From Geminocystis herdmanii PCC 6308 (GTDB lineage: Bacteria; Cyanobacteriota; Cyanobacteriia; Cyanobacteriales; Cyanobacteriaceae), in contig NZ_CM001775.1 in NCBI RefSeq assembly GCF_000332235.1, positions 2,855,770-2,919,769 of the forward strand: a stretch of DNA of 64,000 bases. Reading direction: 5' to 3'. The notes under the pieces are model-generated. The model was not told the DNA's origin. It saw only the letters and a list, made by a program, of their open reading frames with translations, and made no database searches. The position numbers and the translations under genes are program-made. Of the stretch, positions 27,189-35,509 are shown one piece after another. Position 1 is the first letter of the stretch; every line of letters starts with the position of its first letter.

Positions 27189-29495
27189 ATGTTAGAAACA
27201 TTTAAAATTTTTCCGCTATGGTTAACCATAACAACAATAGTTTTCGTTATTTTACCTGCTATTTTATCAGCTTTTACTAGACGTAGTTTATATCAACATT
27301 TACGAGATTTAGAAAAGAAAACAAGAAGATTAGTTAATGGTGATAGTGAAGGAATACAACCTAGATTTATTAATCTTTTGCAACAACGATTTACAAAATC
27401 AAGTCAACAGATAGAAAATGTTAATACCATTGCCTTAATTGACGGAGTATATCATCAAGAAACCATCACTTTTTTAAATATTAAAATTCGTTGTGAAGAA
27501 GCGGAATATATCACTAAAACTATTCCTAATTTACTCTTAGCTTTTGGTTTATTAGGTACATTTTTAGGCATCACCTTAAACTTAAATAGTATCAGTCAAA
27601 TTATTAATACTGGCGGTACAAATATTATTGATTTAACAAGCCAGCTACAGCAACCTTTACAAAGTATGGGGATTGCTTTTATTACCAGTTTAATCGGTTT
27701 ATTCTGTGCATCAATTTTGACAATAATTAATCTTAAATATAATATTAGTTTAGAGAAAAATTCTTTACTAAATAACTTAGAAGACTATCTCGATAATATT
27801 TATAAACCTTTGGTAGAAGGTGACACCAGATTAGATAAAGCAGTTAATAAAATGGTGGATAAACAAACAGAATTTTTAGAGAGATTTCATGAAAAAGTCG
27901 GGCAAGTTTTAGAGCGAACTTTTAAACAAGCGGCAGATAGAATTGCCGAAGAAAATGAGAAATCAGTAAAATTAGCTACTCAAATTTATAATGCTTTATG
28001 GGAAGTTTCTAGTAGTTTAAATACAGGGGCAAATACTTTTCAATTATCGATGGATAAATTAGCTAGTCAAGTAAAGAATCTCGATAATATTGTAGTTAAA
28101 TTAGATAAAAATATCAATAATTTTGCGAATAGTTCTCAACTTATTTTACAAGCATCGAATAAAATAGAAGCGAGTAAGTTTAGTGAAAATTTAGAGAAAA
28201 TTACTGATAATTTAGCTCAAATTCAAAGAGAGTTTACCCTATCGACAAAAGAATTAACCCAAAGTGTAATTATTTTTCATAATGATAGTAAAAAAGCCAC
28301 TGATTTAGCATTAAATATTTACCAAGAGTTAAAAACAGCTAGTGAAAGTTTGGAGGAAAGTTCGGTTTTATTTGCCGATTCAGCTACTACTATTAAAGAA
28401 AGTCAATTTACTCAAAATTTACTCTATGCTAGTGATAATTTAAAAACAATTAAAGAACAATTTTTAGATTTAATTGATAGCTTACACCATTTAATTAAAC
28501 CTCTTGAAAATAATATTCAAACTTTTAATTTATCGATTCATAAAATGAGCGAAATTTCACCCAATTATCAGCAATTTGCCAATTCGATCGAACTCTTAGA
28601 TAAAAGTGCTAATATTTTTATACAATCCGCCGAAACAATTAAAGAAAGTAAATTTAACGATAGTTTACAAGAAACAACAAGTAACATAATTAAAATGGAA
28701 AATATATTTTTAGAAAATATTAAAAATTTTAGTGACATAGTAGAGCCAATAACAATTAATATTAGAACTTTAAAACTTTCTAGTAACAAAATGCAACAAC
28801 TAGCAGAAAATATTGACCAAATTCAATCTAATATTAACATGATTAACGATCGATATTTAGAAATGACTAATACCAGCGGAGAAATTTTATTAAAACTGGG
28901 AGAAATGGCAGTTAATACCAATAATAGCCATAGTCAAGTTATTGATAATTTAAACAGGATAACAAAGCAATTTAGTGATAATTTTAATAATAATTATCCT
29001 TCTCTTATTGGCGAATTGGGGCAAGATATATCCAATAATAATTATGATTTAAAAGGCTTAACTTATAGATTAATTAGTGAGGTAAAACAAAAGGCTAAAG
29101 ATATTAATTATTTATCAAGAATTGAAGGAGATAAAATTCTCACAGAAACTGCTTTTAAATATTTACCCAAAATAGAAGAAAGATTGAGAGAAACTGCAAA
29201 TCAATTTAAACAATATCATTATGATCATATTGATAAAGATGGAAGAAAATGTACTCCTGAAGAAGCAGAAATAATTGCTAATGAATTAAGATATTTAGGC
29301 ATGGAAATAAGAAATATTCAAAATATATCAGATTTAAGATTAATGTATAGAGTAACTTCTTTATTTTCCTATCAAATATCAAGATTTAGGCATTATAAAG
29401 CAAATAAAAATAATCTATCTTTATCTTATTTTATTAACAATGAAGTTCTCAATATTTTAAATGAATGTATGGCTAAAAGTTATTATTTAAGTTAA
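27189..29495 (+). CDS. MotA/TolQ/ZorA-like membrane protein with long coiled-coil tail
   Basis: From the ATG at 27189 (a TTG at 27159 is the alternative) the product is about 768 residues. An N-terminal transmembrane helix (LWLTITTIVFVILPAILSAF) is followed by a MotA/TolQ/ExbB channel core: IPNLLLAFGLLGTFLGITLNL, then LQQPLQSMGIAFITSLIGLFCASIL. These helices form the proton-driven stator pore in the superfamily. After the core comes a 400-residue coiled coil with repeated SANIF/SSVLFADSATTIKES-like segments, then a globular C-terminus. Such a long cytoplasmic tail is characteristic of ZorA of Zorya defence, not of flagellar MotA. It should pair with the OmpA-domain protein encoded next. Confidence 0.85.
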   Translation: MLETFKIFPLWLTITTIVFVILPAILSAFTRRSLYQHLRDLEKKTRRLVNGDSEGIQPRFINLLQQRFTKSSQQIENVNTIALIDGVYHQETITFLNIKIRCEEAEYITKTIPNLLLAFGLLGTFLGITLNLNSISQIINTGGTNIIDLTSQLQQPLQSMGIAFITSLIGLFCASILTIINLKYNISLEKNSLLNNLEDYLDNIYKPLVEGDTRLDKAVNKMVDKQTEFLERFHEKVGQVLERTFKQAADRIAEENEKSVKLATQIYNALWEVSSSLNTGANTFQLSMDKLASQVKNLDNIVVKLDKNINNFANSSQLILQASNKIEASKFSENLEKITDNLAQIQREFTLSTKELTQSVIIFHNDSKKATDLALNIYQELKTASESLEESSVLFADSATTIKESQFTQNLLYASDNLKTIKEQFLDLIDSLHHLIKPLENNIQTFNLSIHKMSEISPNYQQFANSIELLDKSANIFIQSAETIKESKFNDSLQETTSNIIKMENIFLENIKNFSDIVEPITINIRTLKLSSNKMQQLAENIDQIQSNINMINDRYLEMTNTSGEILLKLGEMAVNTNNSHSQVIDNLNRITKQFSDNFNNNYPSLIGELGQDISNNNYDLKGLTYRLISEVKQKAKDINYLSRIEGDKILTETAFKYLPKIEERLRETANQFKQYHYDHIDKDGRKCTPEEAEIIANELRYLGMEIRNIQNISDLRLMYRVTSLFSYQISRFRHYKANKNNLSLSYFINNEVLNILNECMAKSYYLS

Positions 29496-29505
29496 TACTT
29501 GATAT

Positions 29506-29655
29506 TTAATTAACTATACGTCTCCTATTATTCTTAATATCATTTCTGGCGTTATTGAGAGAATCATTTAACTCTTGATTAGAATTAATTTCTATCATTT
29601 CAAATTCGTCCACATAACTTATTTCTTGTATGTATCTGGTTGTTGCTGTTTCCAT
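29506..29655 (-). CDS. Small hypothetical ORF, possible antitoxin fragment
   Basis: A 49-codon minus-strand frame (METATTRYIQEISYVDEFEMI ... then NNARNDIKNNRRRIVN) starts with ATG at 29653-29655 and lies directly downstream of the hepT remnant. It has no recognised domain. It may be a leftover antitoxin or chance; the charged composition and position favour the former only weakly. Confidence 0.3.
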   Translation of the reverse strand: METATTRYIQEISYVDEFEMIEINSNQELNDSLNNARNDIKNNRRRIVN

Positions 29656-29683
29656 AAAATAAATTTATTTCATTAATCCTTAG

Positions 29684-29998
29684 TTAAAGGTTTTGAATAA
29701 TATCCTCAATGACTGGTTTTAGTAAAAGTAAATCTATTGTGATAGTATCCCAGACAATTTGATAGTTAATACCAAAATAATAATGAATGATTTTATCTCT
29801 CATACCAGTCAATCCTTTCCATTTTATCTGAGGGTATTTTATTCTGATATTTTCAGGGATATTTTTAGTCGCTTCTCCTATTCTTTCTATGGCGTGATTT
29901 ATGGCAAATAGAGTTTTTGTATCATTGACAAAAGAATCAAACGTTAAATCTTCTGTAAATGTTTCAATAATTAATAATGTTTCTAAAATATCTTCTAA
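29684..29998 (-). pseudogene. 5'-truncated HepT-like (DUF86, HEPN) toxin
   Basis: The minus strand reads LEDILETLLIIETFTEDL ... AIERIGEATKNIPENIR ... GMRDKIIHYYFGINYQIVW to a stop at 29684. The HEPN catalytic R-x4-H is present (RDKIIH). The first ten or so residues and the start codon are missing: the frame runs straight into the OmpA-domain gene. It is related to the intact HepT at 55856-56197. No minimal nucleotidyltransferase partner is adjacent. Confidence 0.75.
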
Positions 29999-30000
29999 AT

Positions 30001-30375
30001 AATAGTATTATTCCCCAAATAAAAACAATTGTTAAAGAAAGAAATATCGACTTTATCCAAGTAATTGGCCATACAGATGGACAAGTTTTAGGTTTAACAG
30101 GAAATCTCGATCGAAACTTAGAAAAAGTAGCACAAAATCAGCTAAAAGTCAACCAATTAAATGCAGGTTCAAATGCAGATTTAGCCTTAATGAGAGCCTT
30201 AGCAGTGGTACAAGAATTACAATCAAATCCCGACTTAAAAAATGTCAAATTTAGAGCCTATTCCGCTGCCCAATTATACCTACCATCAGGAGAATTAGCC
30301 CCCTTAAATCGTCAAGCTGACGAAAGAAGAAGACGTATTGAAATTCGCTTTATTCCTCCAGCACAAAACAATTAA
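30001..30375 (+). pseudogene. 5'-truncated OmpA/MotB/ZorB-like peptidoglycan-binding domain
   Basis: About 124 codons encode an OmpA-like C-terminal domain: FIQVIGHTDGQ, SNADLALMRALAVVQEL, then RRRRIEIRFIPP. These residues normally hold diaminopimelate of peptidoglycan and anchor a MotB- or ZorB-like stator. The membrane helix and linker expected before the domain are absent, and upstream codons are antisense hepT. A TTG at 29977 could start a soluble 132-residue product, but it could not act as a stator anchor. Confidence 0.75.
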
Positions 30376-30406
30376 AAGGGGTAAATAGTTTGTTTTTTAA
30401 GAAAAA

Positions 30407-30634
30407 TTAACTGTCAATAATTTCAATGACTTTATTCTTACTAGATAACCCTAATTTGATGATAACTTGAGATTTTTTTACCTTAAATTGTTTTGCTAAT
30501 AAAGAGATTAATTCTTCATTAGCTTTACCGTCAACGGGAGGAGATTTTAAGTTAATTATCCAGATACCTTCGCTATTTTGGGTGATTTTTGATTGTGAGG
30601 AATTAGGTTTAACTTTGACGGTAATTTTCATCAT
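30407..30634 (-). CDS. DUF167/YggU family protein
   Basis: The 75-residue protein ([14 protein letters not shown] ... then [25 protein letters not shown] and [16 protein letters not shown]) is a textbook DUF167 domain. The family is universal and of unknown biochemical role. It is encoded eight bases after the asparaginase gene on the same strand, so the two are probably cotranscribed. Confidence 0.88.
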   Translation of the reverse strand: MMKITVKVKPNSSQSKITQNSEGIWIINLKSPPVDGKANEELISLLAKQFKVKKSQVIIKLGLSSKNKVIEIIDS

Positions 30635-30642
30635 TTATCTTT

Positions 30643-31596
30643 TTACAATAAAGCCAATTCTCCTGCTACTTCCAAACGCCTATAATTATCAATGCGCAAA
30701 AATTTATCCCCTAAATTCTCTGCAACCGTTGGGGTAATCCATCCCATTTGTTTTAATACATGAATAGCCGTGGCATATTTCGCCCGTTTTGCACCATCTA
30801 AAATTTTGATGGCTAATCCCATATTTTGCCCAATATTACCAATACATTGGATACCTTCCGCCCCTGATTTACTCACTAACAATCCATCGGTTAAGTTCAT
30901 TAATTCGGTGTCAAATGCTCCAGCTCCTGCTATCATACTGGGATGATGGGTCATCGATCGAACTATTCTTTCTAAATCAATGCTGTTACCCGATGCCAAT
31001 TTAGCGTAAAGAGTCGCCATTTGTCCTAATTCTAAAGCATAGGTAGGCACACCGCAATCATCCCTCGCCGTCATAATTTCTGCACCCGGAATTGACAATA
31101 ATTCGGCTATCTTATGTAATATTAGCTGTTGTACAGGGTTCGATCGATGAGTATAAGTATCTAAATCCCAATTTCTTTGTTGACACACCGCCAACATACC
31201 TGCGTGTTTTCCTGAGCAATTATGTTGTAACGCGCTATCTTTTCCTTGAGGAATCGGGCATTTTAGGTAACTGGGCTCAATATCCGCTCTCCATAGTATA
31301 TTAAATACTTGTCTAGCTTGTTCAATATTACCTTGATGAGAGCTACAAATAATTGCCAAATCCTTGTCGGTTAAATCAAACCTCTCCATTACCCCTGTGC
31401 TTGTCACCGCAAGAGCTTGAAACGGTTTCATGGACGATCGCATAAAAGAGACAGTTTCAGCATCTCCAGCGACAGCTAGGCTACGTCCTCGATCGTCCGC
31501 CACTACCACTTCTCCCTGATGGATAGATTCCACTATCCCTTCTCTAAGGAGATGTACTTCTAAACGTGGATAAGGGGTGCGTTTTAATCTAGTCAT
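30643..31596 (-). CDS. Asparaginase (PF06089 type)
   Basis: The 317-residue enzyme belongs to the asparaginase family often labelled L-asparaginase II in cyanobacteria and rhizobia, which is unrelated to E. coli AnsB. Diagnostic features are VHLLREGIVESIHQGEVVVAD at the N-terminus, a serine/lysine pair in SFMRSSMKPFQAL, CSSHQG, and NCSGKHAGML in the centre. It should hydrolyse asparagine to aspartate and ammonia in the cytoplasm. DUF167 follows on the same strand. Confidence 0.9.
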   Translation of the reverse strand: MTRLKRTPYPRLEVHLLREGIVESIHQGEVVVADDRGRSLAVAGDAETVSFMRSSMKPFQALAVTSTGVMERFDLTDKDLAIICSSHQGNIEQARQVFNILWRADIEPSYLKCPIPQGKDSALQHNCSGKHAGMLAVCQQRNWDLDTYTHRSNPVQQLILHKIAELLSIPGAEIMTARDDCGVPTYALELGQMATLYAKLASGNSIDLERIVRSMTHHPSMIAGAGAFDTELMNLTDGLLVSKSGAEGIQCIGNIGQNMGLAIKILDGAKRAKYATAIHVLKQMGWITPTVAENLGDKFLRIDNYRRLEVAGELALL

Positions 31597-31637
31597 AGGA
31601 TTGATTGTGTTCGATCGAGAAATTTCTGATTATATTA

Positions 31638-31762
31638 TACTTGACTAAGGCATAATTTGAGCCTGATTAGAGTAAGCAACATTTGGATTACTCTTAGTGC
31701 AAGTAGGTAAAAGCCAAAAGGCAGAAGTAATTTTATAATATAAAATTAAACCTTAATAACTA
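31638..31762. mobile_element. Degenerate copy of the TA-flanked MITE
   Basis: The left end TACTTGACTAAGGCATAATT and the middle AAGTAGGTAAAAGCCAAAAGGC resemble the element at 51737-51840. The right end (ATTAAACCTTAATAACTA) matches more weakly, and about 20 extra bases are present. It is probably an old copy, in the promoter region of the asparaginase gene. Confidence 0.45.
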
Positions 31763-32055
31763 TATAAAAATAGACAGGTTACTTATGAAATATTATAAAT
31801 ATTTTATTGTCATTTTAACACAAAGGAAAAATATCAAAAATGCCCTTAACAAGACAAACAATAAAGGAAGAATATTTTACTTCGTAAATAGTCAAAAAAA
31901 ATTTAAGTTGTTAAATAATCATAAGATAGAAAACTGTGTTATTAACGTAATTTTTTACCTTAATTTTTATCCCTTTCTGAATTTTTCGGCAATCTCTATT
32001 TAGTCTAAACTATTCGTAAATTCATATTTTTTTTTAATATTTCTTTTAAATTTGC
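31763..32055. other. AT-rich gap, no convincing gene
   Basis: A 72-codon frame at 31785-32003 is very rich in Asn, Lys, Ile and Phe, with no domain, no ribosome binding site and no partner. I treat it as chance. Nothing else is seen. Confidence 0.4.
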
Positions 32056-32454
32056 TCAATTATTAACTCTTTTTTCGATGTCTTCAAAAGTTTTTAATAA
32101 CAAAGTTTGAGCTTGTAATTTCCAGCCTAATTGTTGAATTTTTATGGCAATAGGAAGTGCAATAGCTGGAGCTAAAAAATCTAAATATTGTTGAGAAGAA
32201 ATCCCTAATAATAAACCTAAACCTGCAATTCCCCAAAACGGTAACGCAAAGGTTTGACGCTCTTTTTCCAGTTTTTTTGCCCAAAATCCTTGGGGCATTT
32301 GTGCTAATAATTCTTCTTTTAATTTTTGTTGTTCTTTAAATGTTAACGCTATACCGATTTTACGGCGTAACTTTTCAATTTTTAAAGCATCAGTGCTATA
32401 CTGTGTTAATTGATCTTCCGCCATTAAAATTAAGTTATTGAGTGTTAATGTCAT
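32056..32454 (-). CDS. Small cyanobacterial membrane-associated hypothetical protein
   Basis: The 132-residue protein has a basic helical N-terminal half (KIEKLRRKIGIALTFKEQQKLKEELLAQM) followed by two hydrophobic segments (LPFWGIAGLGLLLGI and YLDFLAPAIALPIAIKI). It ends with a helix predicted to lie on the membrane. I do not recognise the family. It is monocistronic and divergent from the DUF6816 gene, sharing a 100-base promoter region. Confidence 0.65.
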   Translation of the reverse strand: MTLTLNNLILMAEDQLTQYSTDALKIEKLRRKIGIALTFKEQQKLKEELLAQMPQGFWAKKLEKERQTFALPFWGIAGLGLLLGISSQQYLDFLAPAIALPIAIKIQQLGWKLQAQTLLLKTFEDIEKRVNN

Positions 32455-32555
32455 ATAATTTATTATGTTTATTTAACTATTCTAAATTAGTTATCCTAAT
32501 CTTAAATCATTCCTGAAAAGTTATAAATATTTCTAACTCCTATTTCCTATATTTT

Positions 32556-33341
32556 ATGAATTTTAATTTTATCACGAAATACCTCCTTTTTATTCTCACA
32601 ATATTGAGCTTTTTATTCTTAAATATTTCCAGTGTTAATGCCAGTATCTTAGATCAAAGAATATCACAATATCCCCAATGGGATCATAAACTTTCTTTAC
32701 CGAAGCCTAGGCAAGAGTTAATTTTTCCCGATTGGTTTGAAGGTATATGGGATGTTACTAGCACTTTAAAAGAACAAATTGCCCCCCTTTCACCTCAATT
32801 TAAAACTCCTAGTTTTGATAGTAATGAGATATATGTTGATAAAAAGATCAATTTTTTAGTTAAATTTATTCCCACAATTTTAATACCTAAAAATAATAAT
32901 TTTGTGCCAACAATTATTAATAAGAATCAAGTGATAATTCCCGATCGAGCTTTTAATGGTTTATCTATAGCTCAAGCATATTTAGGAGAAAAAAATGTTA
33001 AACAAGTAATTGTTAATAAGTTTAATTCTACAGAACAAAAAACAGTTTTTCAAAAAGATAATGAGTTAATCTCCACTGTCATAGGAAGAAAACAAGAAAC
33101 CGTTTCACCTAATGATTTTATCACTAGCGAAATCACAAGACAATTTTTTCGCCGTCCAAATAGTGTCTATTTAAACTTAGTAGAAACTACCACAAAATAT
33201 CACTTAATTAATGAAAATAAAATAGAAGGAGAACAAATTACTGCCGTTTATTTATCCACAGAAGACCCAGATTATTTTTTAGCGATCGAGCAACCAGTAG
33301 CCCTATATTATTATACACTAAACCTAGTAAAAAAATCTTAA
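32556..33341 (+). CDS. DUF6816-like exported protein
   Basis: The 261-residue protein has a clear signal peptide (hydrophobic residues 9-24, SVNA-SIL cleavage region). The mature part begins with the pattern of DUF6816 proteins shared by cyanobacteria and plastids: FPDWFEGIWDVTSTLKEQIAPL, then YLNLVETTTKYH. The likely location is the thylakoid lumen or periplasm. No enzymatic residues are evident; the fold resembles a lipocalin-like barrel by pattern only. Confidence 0.75.
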   Translation: MNFNFITKYLLFILTILSFLFLNISSVNASILDQRISQYPQWDHKLSLPKPRQELIFPDWFEGIWDVTSTLKEQIAPLSPQFKTPSFDSNEIYVDKKINFLVKFIPTILIPKNNNFVPTIINKNQVIIPDRAFNGLSIAQAYLGEKNVKQVIVNKFNSTEQKTVFQKDNELISTVIGRKQETVSPNDFITSEITRQFFRRPNSVYLNLVETTTKYHLINENKIEGEQITAVYLSTEDPDYFLAIEQPVALYYYTLNLVKKS

Positions 33342-33445
33342 AATAAGTTTATAAAGTTCAAAAATTATTGCTTTAAATTCATCAAATTCTCATATTAAGC
33401 TATCATTATCTAATAGACTAAACCATCAATAATCCCACAAAAGGA

Positions 33446-34009
33446 ATGAAACGCCAACCTAGATCAAAAAATCCCTACCCTTACGATAATTCGCCACCTC
33501 GTAAAACAAATAAACCTCCTTCCCCCTCATTTATGGAAGGTTTAAACTATACTTTAGTCGCTATTTGTGCGGGTATTTTTATTCTCGGTATCGGAGTTGG
33601 TATTGCTTTAAGCTCTGGACAGACTATTAGTACTCCTAATGTAGCGTCAAGGGAAGTGATCGATCGAAGTGCGCCCAACCCCGAAATTTGTGTACAATTT
33701 GGCGCAAGTGCTATTGTATCTGATTTACGAGTCTTTATCACCCTTAATCCTTTTAACGTTTATGTAACACAGCCAAACATGAAGCCCGGATGTGTTTTAA
33801 GAAAGAATAATTGGTCAATTTTAGAACAACAAAAATTAATTACTGATGAGCAGGTAAGACTGTGTAAAAATCGCATGAATACTTTTGCATTTACTGGTAC
33901 TTTAGAAAGTTCTCCTAGGATAGAATGTGTCTATCAAAACGATGCGGCAGGAAACTTATTTTTTAATCGTCCGGGTACAGTTGATCCGAAAAAAACAGAG
34001 AATTTTTAA
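33446..34009 (+). CDS. DUF3172 family membrane protein
   Basis: The 187-residue protein has a basic proline-rich N-terminus, one transmembrane helix (LVAICAGIFILGIGVGIAL, about 37-55) and a conserved outer domain. The outer domain shows REVIDRSAPNPEICVQFGASAIV, NPFNVYVTQPNMKPGCVLR and CKNRMNTFAFTG. Three cysteines in the outer domain may form disulfides. The DUF3172 family is restricted to cyanobacteria and relatives and has no assigned role. Confidence 0.85.
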   Translation: MKRQPRSKNPYPYDNSPPRKTNKPPSPSFMEGLNYTLVAICAGIFILGIGVGIALSSGQTISTPNVASREVIDRSAPNPEICVQFGASAIVSDLRVFITLNPFNVYVTQPNMKPGCVLRKNNWSILEQQKLITDEQVRLCKNRMNTFAFTGTLESSPRIECVYQNDAAGNLFFNRPGTVDPKKTENF

Positions 34010-34149
34010 CGATTAATTATTGATATATAAAAGTATATTCTTACTTGAAGATAATCTAATTTTTTTTTAAAATACCTTTTTTTATCGTTAAATATGTTAG
34101 AATAAAAATGCCTTTCTTACTCCTTACTCCTTACAATAGGTTATTATTT

Positions 34150-35223
34150 GTGAAAGCATTAATTTTATCAGGTGGAAAAGGTACAAGATTACGTCCTCTA
34201 ACTTATACCGGGGCGAAACAATTAGTACCTGTAGCGAATAAACCGATTCTTTGGTACGGTATCGAAGCCTTAGTGAAGGCAAAAATTACAGATATAGGTA
34301 TCATTATCAGCCCTGAAACTGGCGCGGAAATCCAAGAAAAAACAGGAGATGGTAGTAATTTTGGGGCAAATATTACCTATATTTTACAAGATAGTCCCGA
34401 TGGTTTAGCCCATGCAGTTAAAATAGCTCAACCTTTTCTCGGTAATTCTCCCTTTGTCATGTATTTAGGTGACAACTTAATTGCTGATGATTTATCAGAA
34501 TATTTAGATGAGTTTATTCTCAAAAATTTAGATGCTTTAATTCTGCTGAGAAAAGTCTCTAATCCTTCGGCTTTTGGAGTGGCAACAGTTAATGAAAAGG
34601 GAGAAGTTTTAGCCTTAGTAGAAAAGCCACAAAATCCTCCTTCTAATTTAGCTTTAGTGGGTATTTATTTTTTCTCTCCTGAAATTCACAACTCGATCGA
34701 AATTTTAAAACCTTCTGCACGAGGGGAATTAGAAATAACTGATGCCATTCAAAATTTATTAGAAAATAAAAAATTAGTATCAGCAAGAGAATTAAAAAAT
34801 TGGTGGTTAGATACAGGAAAAAAAGATGATTTATTAGAGGCAAATCGCATTATTTTAGATACTAATTTAACTTCCGAAAATTTAGGAATAATTCAAGGAA
34901 GTACTCAAATAATTGGGAGAGTAAAAATAGGTAAAAAGACAAAAATTATTAATTCAACTATCCGAGGACCTGTTATTATTGGAGATAATTGTTATTTAGA
35001 AAATTGCTTTATTGGTCCTTATTCAAGCATAGCAGATAATGCCAAATTAACTGACACAGATTTAGAACATAGTGTTATTTTAGAGTCAGCACAAGTGTTA
35101 GGTATTCAACAAAGAATTGTCGATAGTGTAATTGGACAAAGAGCAAAAATTAACCTTGTTTTAAAACGCCCAAAAGCTCTAAGTTTTATGATTGGTGATG
35201 ACTCTCACATTGAATTAACATAG
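34150..35223 (+). CDS. Glucose-1-phosphate thymidylyltransferase (long RmlA/StrD type)
   Basis: I start at the GTG at 34150 because the family begins MKALILSGGKGTRLRPLTYTGAKQL; the 14 codons upstream are unrelated. The 357-residue enzyme couples a sugar 1-phosphate to dTTP for deoxysugar or cell-wall glycan synthesis. The Rossmann nucleotidyltransferase domain shows GGKGTRLRP (residues 8-16) and LGDNLI; a left-handed beta-helix tail (GSTQIIGRVKIGKKTKI) follows, typical of the long StrD-like class. No rml genes are adjacent. The exact sugar is unknown. Confidence 0.85.
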   Translation: MKALILSGGKGTRLRPLTYTGAKQLVPVANKPILWYGIEALVKAKITDIGIIISPETGAEIQEKTGDGSNFGANITYILQDSPDGLAHAVKIAQPFLGNSPFVMYLGDNLIADDLSEYLDEFILKNLDALILLRKVSNPSAFGVATVNEKGEVLALVEKPQNPPSNLALVGIYFFSPEIHNSIEILKPSARGELEITDAIQNLLENKKLVSARELKNWWLDTGKKDDLLEANRIILDTNLTSENLGIIQGSTQIIGRVKIGKKTKIINSTIRGPVIIGDNCYLENCFIGPYSSIADNAKLTDTDLEHSVILESAQVLGIQQRIVDSVIGQRAKINLVLKRPKALSFMIGDDSHIELT

Positions 35224-35248
35224 ATTCTTTATCATACCTCCCCTTCAC

Positions 35249-35378
35249 CAAAATACTTTTTCAGCAAACCCTACTTATTCTATCTATCAACACCATCAAA
35301 ACCTTGATGTTTCAGTATTTCTCCTCTCTCCTGTCTTCTGACTCCTATCTTCCTAATCGATAAAGACTATGAGGAAAA
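35249..35378. repeat. Rearranged copy of the TTAGGG-ended element
   Basis: This stretch shares ACTTTTTCAGCAAACCCTA, then ATTCTATCTATCAACA and the CATCAAAACCTTGATG hairpin, with 20763-21015. It also shares the CTCCTGTCT..TGACTCCT filler. The order of ends differs: here the terminal sequence precedes the interior. A partial end (AAAACCCTAATTA) lies at about 35375. No gene is present between 35224 and 35509. Confidence 0.55.
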
Positions 35379-35509
35379 CCCTAATTAACATCCTTATTCC
35401 TTCTCACTTTTTACGTTTTATTTCTTACTCCTTGCTTAAAAATATTGTCAATTCATCTGGAATAACTAATAATTAGTTATATTATGATAATTTTTATATA
35501 AAATAAATT

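Noticed and set aside
27189-29495. Flagellar MotA or a methyl-accepting chemotaxis protein as identity
   Set aside because: The channel core is MotA/TolQ-like, but the 400-residue coiled-coil tail and absence of flagellar or chemotaxis genes fit ZorA better; no MCP signalling hairpin is seen.
31785-32003. 72-codon frame in an AT-rich gap
   Set aside because: Composition is that of random AT-rich DNA (Asn, Lys, Ile, Phe) and no family resemblance is seen.
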